This document shows, one piece after another, positions 42,551 to 50,466 of a stretch of DNA of 64,000 bases. The notes beneath the pieces were generated by a model. That model was given only the letters and a program-made list of their open reading frames with translations, did not search any database and was not told the DNA's origin. The position numbers and the translations under genes were made by a program. Source of the DNA: Rhodoferax sp. (GTDB taxonomy: Bacteria > Pseudomonadota > Gammaproteobacteria > Burkholderiales > Burkholderiaceae_C); the NCBI RefSeq assembly GCF_012927445.1, contig NZ_JABBPD010000004.1:717039-781038 (forward strand), given 5' to 3'. Position 1 is the stretch's first letter. Every line of letters begins with the position of its first letter.

Positions 42551-44570
42551 GGCCGACGGGGTGCCTCAAGAACGCACGCGCTTGAACCGCTGGGCCGACC
42601 AATGCATGCGGCGGCTGGCGCGCGGGTGCCGCCATGGCCTGTTGTGTATTGCCTTGATGAGCGGGGTTCTCCAAGCCACATGGGCGGCAGCCGATCCAGG
42701 CTTCCCGCTGCACTTCACGGAGGCCGAAACGCTGCTGGTGGACGGCATCGGTTTTTCAGCACCGCCCTACTCGCTCGATTCAGCCCCACCCGCTGGCGAG
42801 TGGACGCCGGTCACCTTGCCGCATGGTGTGCCACAGCAAGTGGTGCGCACGGTAGAGACTGGCCAGACGCTGAACCCGCCGACGGTGATCCGCTGGTACC
42901 GCTTGCGGGTGCCGGCGTTGAGTGCGTCACCCGCATCGGCAACCGAGCCGCGCTACCTCTATATTGCGCGCTGGAAAGCCTACGGCCAGCTTGCGGTCTA
43001 CGGCGACGGCCGCCTGCTCTACCAGTCCCATTCCAATTTGCTGTGGAATGGTCGCAACAATCCGCTCTGGATTGCGCTTGACGGCACCGCCGGCGCCGTC
43101 ACGCCCAAAGTGATCACGGTGCGGCTGGAAAGCCTGCGTCACAGCGGAAGTGCACTCTCCTCGATCTGGCTGGGTGATGAACCCACCGTGGGCTGGCGCT
43201 TCCGCACGCGCAATCTATTGCAGACGCAGTTGCCTTTTGTGTCGAGCGCCGCCTTCCTGATCTTCGGTCTGTTCGCCATGAGCGTGTGGGTGAGGAGGCA
43301 AGAAGATTCGCTCTATTTGATCTTTTTTCTTATCTCGGTGGCGGCCTACCTGCGCACCATGCACTACTACCTGGGCGAACAGCGTCTGCCTGTGTCTGAC
43401 GAGTGGTTTGGCTGGATCACGCTGAATTCGCTGTTCTGGCTCTTTGCGCTGGCCAATTCGTTCCTGGCTCACTTGCACCTTCGCCAACAACCCTGGCAGA
43501 CGCGGGCCATTGTCGCCGCCACTGCGGTCATCAGCTTCATGACCCTGCCGTTCCTGCCCACCGTGCTGCCTTGGGCAACCTGGCTGCATGCCACTTTTTT
43601 GGGGTCAACGATGTATGTGGTGGCGATGGTGATGGGGGTCGCCGTGGGCGGGTTGGGCTTGTACCACTCCCGACTGGCCAAGTCCCGCCATGGCATCGTG
43701 CTCTCCAGCTGGGGGCTGATCACGCTCTTGATTGGTGTCTACGACTGGATGCAACTGAACAATCACGTCAGCGTTGAAGGCAGTTACCTGGGTTCCTACG
43801 GCATTGTGGGTATTTTCCTGATCTCCCTGCACATCATGTTCCAGCGTTACAACGGCGCAATCGAAGAAGTGAAGCATGTCAACACCACCCTCGCAGAGCG
43901 ACTGCGGGCGCGCGAAATGGAGCTCACATTGGCTTCTTCGCGTTTGCGTGAAATTGCCCATCGGCAAACATTGAGCGACGAGCGGCAGCGTCTGACCCAG
44001 GACATGCATGACGGTCTGGGGTCTTCGCTGGTCAGTGCACTGCGCGTGGTCGAAGGCGGTCGCATGTGCGAGGCGGACGTGGCCGAAGTGCTGAAGGGCT
44101 GTATCGACGACCTGAAGCTGGCGATCGACTCCATGGAGCCGGTCGAGGCCGACCTGCTGCTGCTGCTTGCCACACTGCGCTTTCGTTTGGGGCCGCGGCT
44201 TGCCAGTGCAGGGATCGCGCTGCGCTGGGAAGTCGTGGACGTGCCAGCGCTCGACTGGCTGGACCCGCGCAACGCCCTGCACATCCTGCGCATCCTGCAG
44301 GAGGCTTTTGCCAACATTCTCAAGCACACCCAGGCCCACGAAATCCGCGTCACCACCGGGCTCGAAAACGGTGGCGTCACCGTCACCATTGCCGACAATG
44401 GCCAGGGATTTTCTCTGGCAACCGCACTGCAAAAAGGCGGCAAAGGCCTGCACAACCAGCAGCGCCGGGCACAATCGATCGGTGGCGCGGTCCGCTGGCA
44501 ATCGAACGACCATGGCACCCGCATGACGCTGTGGTTGCCAGAAAAAACGCAGGCATCGCTGGCGGCCTGA
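42522..44570 (+). CDS. 7TM sensor histidine kinase (DISM-type)
   Basis: 682 residues from the first ATG; 42606 is a more natural start for the signal sequence (RRLARGCRHGLLCIALMSGV) and gives 654 residues. The N-terminal 200 residues look like an extracytoplasmic 7TMR-DISM sensor (AETLLVDGIGFSAPPYSLD), followed by seven membrane helices (from about residue 232 to 445) and a coiled coil. The HisKA_3 His is in RQRLTQDMHDGLGSSLVSAL, and the HATPase has LQEAFANILKHTQAHEIRVT and IADNGQGFS. Partner of the NarL-type regulator. Confidence 0.9.
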   Translation: MKHVIKVWCRADGVPQERTRLNRWADQCMRRLARGCRHGLLCIALMSGVLQATWAAADPGFPLHFTEAETLLVDGIGFSAPPYSLDSAPPAGEWTPVTLPHGVPQQVVRTVETGQTLNPPTVIRWYRLRVPALSASPASATEPRYLYIARWKAYGQLAVYGDGRLLYQSHSNLLWNGRNNPLWIALDGTAGAVTPKVITVRLESLRHSGSALSSIWLGDEPTVGWRFRTRNLLQTQLPFVSSAAFLIFGLFAMSVWVRRQEDSLYLIFFLISVAAYLRTMHYYLGEQRLPVSDEWFGWITLNSLFWLFALANSFLAHLHLRQQPWQTRAIVAATAVISFMTLPFLPTVLPWATWLHATFLGSTMYVVAMVMGVAVGGLGLYHSRLAKSRHGIVLSSWGLITLLIGVYDWMQLNNHVSVEGSYLGSYGIVGIFLISLHIMFQRYNGAIEEVKHVNTTLAERLRAREMELTLASSRLREIAHRQTLSDERQRLTQDMHDGLGSSLVSALRVVEGGRMCEADVAEVLKGCIDDLKLAIDSMEPVEADLLLLLATLRFRLGPRLASAGIALRWEVVDVPALDWLDPRNALHILRILQEAFANILKHTQAHEIRVTTGLENGGVTVTIADNGQGFSLATALQKGGKGLHNQQRRAQSIGGAVRWQSNDHGTRMTLWLPEKTQASLAA

Positions 44571-44628
44571 GGCCATTGAAGTCCGGGGTGCTGGCGGCGA
44601 CAGCTTTACGCTCTGTATCATCGCGGCC

Positions 44629-45240
44629 ATGCTTGCAAAGCTCATGAGTTACTTCCTGCTGGGCCTGATCCGCGTCTTGACCGGGGCACAGGCACGCTGG
44701 TACGGCTGTCCGCCCAAGGCGGAGCAACGCATCTACTTTGCCAACCACCAAAGCCACGCCGACCTGCTGATGATCTGGGCCGCGCTGCCGAAAGAGTTGC
44801 GCGTGCGCACCCGCGCCATCGCGGCCAAAGATTACTGGACCACCACGCCGTTCAAACGCTGGCTCACCACGGCGGTGTTCAACGTCATTTATGTGGCGCG
44901 CGATCGCAGCGCCGACGAAGACCCGCTGGAGCCACTGATTGAAGCCCTGAGTCACGGCGACTCCATCATCCTGTTTCCGGAAGGCACCCGCGGCAACGCG
45001 GAAGAGCCGCAAGCGTTCAAGGCCGGCCTCTACAACCTGGCCCTTAAGTTCCCCGCCCTTGAGCTGGTGCCGGCCTGGATCAACAATGTGCAGCGCGTCA
45101 TGCCCAAGGGCGAAGTGGTGCCGGTGCCGGTGCTGTGCTCGGTCACCTTCGGGGCGCCCCTGCATCTGCAAATTGGTGAAGAACGGCGCGCCTTTCTGGA
45201 GCGGGCCCGCCACGCCGTCATGGCCCTGCGCGACGTGTAG
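44629..45240 (+). CDS. plsC: 1-acyl-sn-glycerol-3-phosphate acyltransferase
   Basis: 203 residues. The NHQSHADLLMIW motif (HxxxxD) and IILFPEGTRGN are the two defining PlsC blocks. It should acylate lysophosphatidate in the inner membrane; hydrophobicity at residues 5-18 (MSYFLLGLIRVLTG) could be an anchor. Next comes a CdsA-like gene 19 nt downstream, which uses the product. Other PlsC paralogues may exist elsewhere. Confidence 0.85.
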   Translation: MLAKLMSYFLLGLIRVLTGAQARWYGCPPKAEQRIYFANHQSHADLLMIWAALPKELRVRTRAIAAKDYWTTTPFKRWLTTAVFNVIYVARDRSADEDPLEPLIEALSHGDSIILFPEGTRGNAEEPQAFKAGLYNLALKFPALELVPAWINNVQRVMPKGEVVPVPVLCSVTFGAPLHLQIGEERRAFLERARHAVMALRDV

Positions 45241-45258
45241 CCGAACCGCATCAACGTC

Positions 45259-46248
45259 ATGTACCAGACCCTGAAAAATCTCACCGCCACCGAGCAAGTG
45301 GGCGCCCTGTTCATCCTTGTGTTCGGCCTGTTGCTGCTGGCCAGCATCGCCGCCGTGTTGCTGTCGCTGCGCGAATTCGACGACGCCAAAGTTGCTGAGC
45401 AGCGACGCAGCGACCTGCACAATTTTGAGGGCGTCCTGCGCACCAGCTGGTTCATGGTGCTGGTGTTCTGGATCGGCTGGCTGGCGGGCGACTGGGTGGC
45501 GCTGACCCTGTTTGGCTTGGTCTCGTTTTTTGCATTGCGCGAGTTCATGACCTTGTCGCCGACGCGCCGGGGCGACCACCGCAGCCTGGTGCTGGCCTTT
45601 TTTGTGGTGCTGCCCATCCAGTACTGGCTGGTCGGCAGCGAGCACTTTGACCTGTTCACGGTGTTCATTCCGGTCTACGTATTTTTGGCGCTGCCGGTGG
45701 CGAGCGCGCTGGCCAATGACCCGCAGCGCTTTCTGGAGCGCAATGCCAAGCTGCAGTGGGGCATCATGGTCTGCCTCTACGGCATGAGCCACGTGCCCGC
45801 CCTGCTGCTGCTGGACTTTCCCAACTACAACAACAAAAGCGCCTTTTTGGTGTTCTTTCTGGTGCTGGTGGTGCAGACCTGCATGCTGGCCCAGCACCTG
45901 GCTTCGCGCCAGCTGCAAAAAGCCCCTGCCGCCCCCCACATCAGCCAGAGTTTCAACTGGCCGAGTTGGTGGATTGGCATTGCCGTCGGCAGCCTCCTGG
46001 GCACCCTGCTGGCCGGCATCACGCCGTTTGTGCCGGGCCAGGCCTTTGCCATGGCCCTCATTGCCTGCGTCGCCGGCTCACTCGGGCACCTGGTGATGAA
46101 AGCCCTCAAACGCGACCGCGGCATCCCGATCTGGCGCGGCCAGGGCCTGGCCGTCACCGGTGCCGGTGGCCTGCTGGACCGGGTCGATGCCCTGTGCTTT
46201 GCCGCCCCCGTCTTCTTTCACTCAGTTAGATGGTATTTTGGCCTCTAG
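45259..46248 (+). CDS. cdsA: Phosphatidate cytidylyltransferase-like (CdsA family)
   Basis: 329-residue polytopic membrane protein with about eight helices. The C-terminal part, LGHLVMKALKRDRGIPIWRGQGLAVTGAGGLLDRVDALCFAAPVFF, matches the CTP_transf_1 signature, where conserved Asp residues bind metal and CTP. It turns phosphatidate plus CTP into CDP-diacylglycerol. It follows plsC and stands beside, but on the opposite strand from, pssA, the next enzyme. The last codons (WYFGL) and stop lie in a core-repeat copy. Confidence 0.87.
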   Translation: MYQTLKNLTATEQVGALFILVFGLLLLASIAAVLLSLREFDDAKVAEQRRSDLHNFEGVLRTSWFMVLVFWIGWLAGDWVALTLFGLVSFFALREFMTLSPTRRGDHRSLVLAFFVVLPIQYWLVGSEHFDLFTVFIPVYVFLALPVASALANDPQRFLERNAKLQWGIMVCLYGMSHVPALLLLDFPNYNNKSAFLVFFLVLVVQTCMLAQHLASRQLQKAPAAPHISQSFNWPSWWIGIAVGSLLGTLLAGITPFVPGQAFAMALIACVAGSLGHLVMKALKRDRGIPIWRGQGLAVTGAGGLLDRVDALCFAAPVFFHSVRWYFGL

Positions 46249-46289
46249 CCCCCGTGAATACTGCGCAAGCAGCTACTTAATTAATAGCA
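46232..46289 (-). repeat. Core-genome repeat, copy 5 (cdsA end/ruvC start)
   Basis: Minus-strand orientation: TGCTATTAATTAAGTAGCTG, CTTGCGCAGTATTCACGGG, GGCTAGAGGCCAAAATACC. It is the copy most like copy 1. It carries the cdsA stop codon (46246-46248) and ends one base before the ruvC ATG. Confidence 0.75.
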
Positions 46290-46290
46290 A

Positions 46291-46839
46291 ATGAGAATTT
46301 TAGGCATCGACCCCGGTCTGCGCACCACCGGCTTTGGCGTGATCGACGTGGACGGCTCCGAGCTGACCTATGTGGCCAGCGGCACCATCAGCACGATGCA
46401 CCTGGACAAAGGGCATTTGCCGGCGCGGCTCAAGGTGCTGTTTGACGGCATCCGCGAAGTCACTGGCCGCTACGAGCCCGATTGCGCCTCGGTTGAAATT
46501 GTGTTCGTCAACGTCAACCCGCAGTCCACCTTGTTGCTGGGGCAGGCCCGCGGCGCCTGCGTCACGGCACTGGTGTCGACCGATTTGCCGGTGGCCGAAT
46601 ACACCGCGCTGCAAATGAAACAGGCCGTGGTCGGCTACGGCCGCGCCGAGAAAACCCAAGTGCAAGAGATGGTGCGCCGCCTGCTTAGCCTGCCCGGCCT
46701 GCCCGGCCCGGACGCCGCCGACGCCCTCGGCCTCGCCATCACCCACGCCCATGCGGCCAAGGCGATGGCCCGGCTGGCGCTGGCCGATGGCGTGCTGGGG
46801 GCGGGGAGCGGCAAGTACAAGGCGGGGCGCAGTCGGTAA
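46291..46839 (+). CDS. ruvC: Holliday junction endodeoxyribonuclease RuvC
   Basis: 182-residue resolvase. [20 protein letters not shown] has the first catalytic Asp, and [24 protein letters not shown] the Glu that pairs with it (SVE), plus [16 protein letters not shown] with the last aspartates. The ATG has no recognisable RBS because the upstream sequence is a repeat copy. It is convergent with pssA; the 46-nt gap shows no terminator. ruvA and ruvB are not in the window. Confidence 0.95.
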   Translation: MRILGIDPGLRTTGFGVIDVDGSELTYVASGTISTMHLDKGHLPARLKVLFDGIREVTGRYEPDCASVEIVFVNVNPQSTLLLGQARGACVTALVSTDLPVAEYTALQMKQAVVGYGRAEKTQVQEMVRRLLSLPGLPGPDAADALGLAITHAHAAKAMARLALADGVLGAGSGKYKAGRSR

Positions 46840-46885
46840 CGGGTGTTGGTCAGGACTCACCCAAGGCGGCAAAGTCCAAGGCAGT

Positions 46886-47497
46886 TCAGAGTTTGGGCAG
46901 CCGGATGCGACTGACCATCAAGGAGCCGGAGATGGCAAACAGCAAGACCAGGGGGTGCAAGCTGAAGCCGGCCAAGGTGACCCGCCCAAACCAAAGTGAC
47001 TCATGCAGCGCCCCTTGCACGGCCGCCACAAACAGCAGCAGGACGAGCAGCAGCGACGTCGGGATGGGCGTTCCCTCGAAGTATTTCACCTTGTCCTGGC
47101 CCTCAGAAAGAACCTCGGCCGTCACGTTGTAGCGCGCTAGGCGCGATACGCCGCACGCGACAAAATAGGCCAGCACAATGCGGTCGTACAAGCCCTGCAT
47201 GCCGCAACCATACGCAATCAAGGCGGGGGCGACGCCGAACGAAATGACGTCGGCCAGCGAATCCAGTTCCCGCCCCATGGCCGAGGTTTTCTGCCGCCAG
47301 CGCGCAATCCGGCCATCCAGCACATCGAAGATCAAAGCCGCCAGGACCAGTCCGCAGGCAAAGTAGACATGACGGACATCGCTGGTTTGCAGGTAGGTCA
47401 TGATGGAAAACAAGGCGCCCGTGCCGCAAACCGCGTTCGCCAGGGTGAACCAGTCGGCCAGGTGAAACTCCCGAATCATCGAGAAAGGCTTTTGCAT
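46886..47497 (-). CDS. pssA: CDP-diacylglycerol-serine O-phosphatidyltransferase
   Basis: 203 residues, type II membrane PssA family. The CDP-alcohol phosphotransferase motif DxxDGxxAR...GxxxDxxxD reads FDVLDGRIARWRQKTSAMGREL, with DSLADVISFGVAP completing it. Several membrane helices follow. The ATG at 47497 has an AGGAGG RBS at 8 bases; the longer frame to 47596 lacks support. It is the last gene of the minus-strand cluster, and acts on the CDP-diacylglycerol made by the CdsA-like protein. Confidence 0.93.
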   Translation of the reverse strand: MQKPFSMIREFHLADWFTLANAVCGTGALFSIMTYLQTSDVRHVYFACGLVLAALIFDVLDGRIARWRQKTSAMGRELDSLADVISFGVAPALIAYGCGMQGLYDRIVLAYFVACGVSRLARYNVTAEVLSEGQDKVKYFEGTPIPTSLLLVLLLFVAAVQGALHESLWFGRVTLAGFSLHPLVLLFAISGSLMVSRIRLPKL

Positions 47498-47535
47498 GGT
47501 ACGTGTCCTCCTAACAAAAAAATTGCGGCACTGCT

Positions 47536-47712
47536 TTAAGCGAGGCGCTCCAGAATCAGCACCGCAAAAAAACCGAAGCCGGCAATCAGCGCCCACTTGA
47601 GCGTCCGCAGGCCATAGCGCTTGAAGCGCGGCTGGCCGGTGGCAACATAAAAAGTGAACGACACCACGGCGCCCAGCAAGAGCAGCAGAATGAGCCAGCG
47701 AAAAAGCAGCAT
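47536..47712 (-). CDS. 58-residue two-helix membrane protein
   Basis: Small gene between lpxC and pssA. It starts MLLFRWLILLLLLGAVVSFT at 47712, continues through a polar loop (YVATGQPRFKRYGLRTLKW) and ends in a second hydrophobic segment (ALIAGFGFFAVLILERLA) before TAA. The charged loop and two equal hydrophobic stretches make real coding likely. It is 27 nt after lpxC. No known function; the same short protein is, I believe, kept in other Burkholderiales, but I cannot test that here. Confidence 0.65.
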   Translation of the reverse strand: MLLFRWLILLLLLGAVVSFTFYVATGQPRFKRYGLRTLKWALIAGFGFFAVLILERLA

Positions 47713-47739
47713 GGTGATGGTCTGAGTTAACTGGCGGGC

Positions 47740-48663
47740 CTACCAGGCGCGGGCCAGTTGTGCGAAACCCGGGGGGGCGAGCTTTTCGTCTTCAAACGTC
47801 ACCACGTCCCAGGCATCGGTGCGTTTTAACAGTTCGCGCAGCAACAGGTTATTGAGCGCGTGGCCCGAACGACGGGCGCTGTAGCTGGCCAGAAAGGGTT
47901 TCCCCACCAGGTAGAGGTCACCCATGGCGTCGAGGATTTTGTGCTTGACGAACTCGTCGTCGTAACGCAGCCCCTCGGCATTCAACACCTTGTAATCGTC
48001 CATCACGATGGCGTTGTCCAGCCCGCCGCCCAGCGCCAGGCCGTTGGCGCGCATCATTTCCACGTCCTTGGTGAAGCCGAAGGTGCGGGCCCGGGCGATG
48101 TCTTTTGAATACGAATTGAGGCTCATGTCAAACACCACGCGTTGGCCGGTAGCGTCCACCGCCGGGTGGTCAAAGTCGATCTCGAAACTGAGCTTGTAGC
48201 CATGGTAGGGCTCAAGGCGGGCCCACTTTTCAAAAGCGCCCTGCCCTTCACGCACTTCCACCGGTTTGGTAAGGCGGATGAAACGCCGTGGTGCCTTTTG
48301 CAGTTCAATGCCGGCGCTTTGCAGCAGAAACACAAACGACGCCGCCGAACCATCCAGAATCGGCACTTCTTCGGCCGTGATGTCCACGTACAGGTTGTCC
48401 ACACCCAGCCCGGCGCAGGCCGACATCAAATGCTCTACCGTGAGCACCTTGACATTGCCGTTGGACAAGGTCGATGCCAGCCGGGTATCGGTCACCGCAA
48501 AAGCCGAGACCGGAATATCCACCGGCTGCGGCAGATCGACGCGCCGGAACACGATGCCGGTATCGGGCTGCGCCGGCCGCAGCGTGATCTCGACACGTTG
48601 GCCGCTGTGCAGACCGACGCCAACGGCGCGGGTCAGGGATTTAAGGGTTCGTTGTTGCAGCAT
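47740..48663 (-). CDS. lpxC: UDP-3-O-acyl-N-acetylglucosamine deacetylase
   Basis: 307 residues; commits UDP-GlcNAc to lipid A. Motifs: [21 protein letters not shown] start, zinc-site [16 protein letters not shown], and [17 protein letters not shown] with the other His/Asp ligands, plus SGHALNNLL. The ATG at 48663 is the only reasonable start; the RBS is poor. A 15-bp hairpin precedes it at 48677-48709. lpxC after ftsZ at the end of a dcw cluster is a proteobacterial pattern. Confidence 0.96.
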   Translation of the reverse strand: MLQQRTLKSLTRAVGVGLHSGQRVEITLRPAQPDTGIVFRRVDLPQPVDIPVSAFAVTDTRLASTLSNGNVKVLTVEHLMSACAGLGVDNLYVDITAEEVPILDGSAASFVFLLQSAGIELQKAPRRFIRLTKPVEVREGQGAFEKWARLEPYHGYKLSFEIDFDHPAVDATGQRVVFDMSLNSYSKDIARARTFGFTKDVEMMRANGLALGGGLDNAIVMDDYKVLNAEGLRYDDEFVKHKILDAMGDLYLVGKPFLASYSARRSGHALNNLLLRELLKRTDAWDVVTFEDEKLAPPGFAQLARAW

Positions 48664-48676
48664 GGTGCAATTTTAC

Positions 48677-48709
48677 CGACGGGGGCGCCGCAGCGCGGCG
48701 CCCCCGTCG
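48677..48709 (-). other. 15-bp GC hairpin between flhD-like gene and lpxC
   Basis: Perfect stem GACGGGGGCGCCGC / GCGGCGCCCCCGTC, plus one outer C-G pair, around AGC. On the minus strand GGTAAAATT follows, so no T-run. It lies 14 nt before lpxC and may pause, stabilise or shield the mRNA. Confidence 0.65.
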
Positions 48710-48714
48710 TTGCG

Positions 48715-49041
48715 TCACAGCGCCTCGGCGTAGCGCCCGGCCATCAGGATACTGGCGTGCAAGCGGGTGGTGGCATCGTTATCGACGCGCCCCAGGTTGT
48801 GGTTGGTCAGCAAGCCCCAGACGATGTCATCGTCAATGCGGAAGCGGCACAGCAACATGTTGCTCGAAGAAATCTTGAGCATCTGCCCCATTGACAGTCG
48901 ACCAATGATCTCGGCCGCCTCCTCCGAGATACCGAGGCGAAACAGCGCCTCGGCCTGATCGACGCGGATCAGTTTTTGCGCCAACATCAGGTAGGTCAGA
49001 TTGGCGTCCCGAATCTCTGACAGGATTTGTTCATTGGTCAT
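48715..49041 (-). CDS. flhD: FlhD-like transcriptional regulator
   Basis: 108 residues. It follows FlhD along its length: EIRDANLTYLMLAQKLIRVD, EALFRLGISEEAAEIIGRLS and SSNMLLCRFRIDDDIVWGLL, the usual FlhD core, but a shorter C-terminus. FlhD with FlhC activates flagellar class II genes, yet no flhC or flagellar gene is near. It follows ftsZ after 27 nt and precedes lpxC, so it may be expressed with the division genes. Whether it binds DNA without FlhC is unknown. Confidence 0.85.
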   Translation of the reverse strand: MTNEQILSEIRDANLTYLMLAQKLIRVDQAEALFRLGISEEAAEIIGRLSMGQMLKISSSNMLLCRFRIDDDIVWGLLTNHNLGRVDNDATTRLHASILMAGRYAEAL

Positions 49042-49068
49042 GGCGGTCTCTTACTGTAGGGAAGTGGC

Positions 49069-50322
49069 TCAATCGGCCTGTTTGCGCAAAAAGGCGGGGA
49101 TCTCAAAGTCATCCATGCCGCCCGAGGCCAGCGCATCAACTTTGGCGGCCGCCTGGGTCCGGTCGCGGGTGCGCCAGACGCTGGGGGTGGCCATGCTGTT
49201 GTAGTCGGGCTGGGTCAAACCAGCCACCGACGTCATGCCGGAAGGCATCATCGTCGAGGGCGTCACGCTGCCGGCGGCGCTGTTCATGGTGGGCATGTGA
49301 AACGGCACGTTGTCGGTTCCGGTGCGCAGCACCTGCAACTGGGGCTTGGCGCGGCTGGCACCCAGGCGACTCAGACCGGTGGCCACCACGGTGACGCGGA
49401 TTTCATCGCCCAGCTCGTCGTCGTAGGCGGTGCCGTAAATCACATGGGCATCGGGCGAAGCATAGGCACGAATGGTGTTCATGGCCAGCTTGGACTCGCT
49501 CAATTTCAGCGAACCTTTGGCCGCGGTGATCAGCACCAGCACGCCCTTGGCGCCCGAGAGGTCGATGCCTTCGAGCAGGGGGCAAGCGACGGCCTGTTCA
49601 GCGGCGATGCGGGCGCGGTCCGGGCCGGCGGCGACTGCCGTGCCCATCATGGCTTTGCCGGGCTCACCCATCACGGTGCGGACGTCTTCAAAGTCGACGT
49701 TGACGTGGCCGGGCACATTGATGATTTCGGCAATGCCGCCGACGGCGTTTTTCAGCACATCGTTGGCATGGGCAAAAGCCTGATCCTGCGTCACATCGTC
49801 ACCCAGCACGTCGAGCAACTTCTCGTTCAGCACCACGATCAGTGAATCGACATTGGCTTCCAGCTCGGCCAGCCCACTGTCGGCGTTGGTCATGCGGCGA
49901 CCACCTTCAAACTCAAAGGGCTTGGTGACCACACCGACCGTCAGAATGCCCATTTCACGGGCCACGCGGGCAATGACGGGCGCCGCACCGGTACCGGTGC
50001 CGCCGCCCATGCCAGCGGTGATGAACAGCATGTGCGCGCCATCGATGGCGGCCCGAATGTCGTCCACGGCCAGCTCAGCGGCTTCGCGCCCTTTGTCTGG
50101 CTTGCTGCCAGCGCCGAGACCACTGGTGCCGAGCTGAATGGTTTTGTGGGCATCGCTGCGGCTCAAGGCCTGGGCATCGGTATTGGCACAAATGAACTCC
50201 ACGCCTTGCACCGCGCAACCGATCATGTGGCCGACGGCATTGCCGCCGCCGCCGCCGACACCGATGACCTTGATCTGGGTGCCGAGGTTAAACGCTTGTT
50301 CTTCAATCATTTCGATAGGCAT
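49069..50322 (-). CDS. ftsZ: Cell-division GTPase FtsZ
   Basis: 417 residues; forms the Z-ring. The tubulin signature is GGGTGTGAAPVIARVAREMG, with the nucleotide-contact stretch IKVIGVGGGGGNAVGHMI and NVDFEDVRTVM for the T7 loop. A variable C-terminal linker leads to the conserved tail DDFEIPAFLRKQAD that binds FtsA/ZipA. A strong RBS (AAGGAGAG) precedes the ATG. The 144 nt gap to ftsA may hold an ftsZ promoter, not clearly seen. Confidence 0.98.
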   Translation of the reverse strand: MPIEMIEEQAFNLGTQIKVIGVGGGGGNAVGHMIGCAVQGVEFICANTDAQALSRSDAHKTIQLGTSGLGAGSKPDKGREAAELAVDDIRAAIDGAHMLFITAGMGGGTGTGAAPVIARVAREMGILTVGVVTKPFEFEGGRRMTNADSGLAELEANVDSLIVVLNEKLLDVLGDDVTQDQAFAHANDVLKNAVGGIAEIINVPGHVNVDFEDVRTVMGEPGKAMMGTAVAAGPDRARIAAEQAVACPLLEGIDLSGAKGVLVLITAAKGSLKLSESKLAMNTIRAYASPDAHVIYGTAYDDELGDEIRVTVVATGLSRLGASRAKPQLQVLRTGTDNVPFHMPTMNSAAGSVTPSTMMPSGMTSVAGLTQPDYNSMATPSVWRTRDRTQAAAKVDALASGGMDDFEIPAFLRKQAD

Positions 50323-50466
50323 TTTTTTCTCTCCTTAAGTTTCATTTATTTGACAGTTGTCGAATTGGGTTCAGATCGCTTGTTGCATCCGATGGCGGGG
50401 GCGGATCCATGCATCGCCATCGCCAGGGGGGACTTGCGCGTGCGAGCCAGCGTCGGGTGTGCATGG

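Noticed and set aside
44383..45939. A 518-residue minus-strand open frame
   Set aside because: Antisense to the kinase end, plsC and cdsA; composition typical of a shadow frame in GC-rich DNA.
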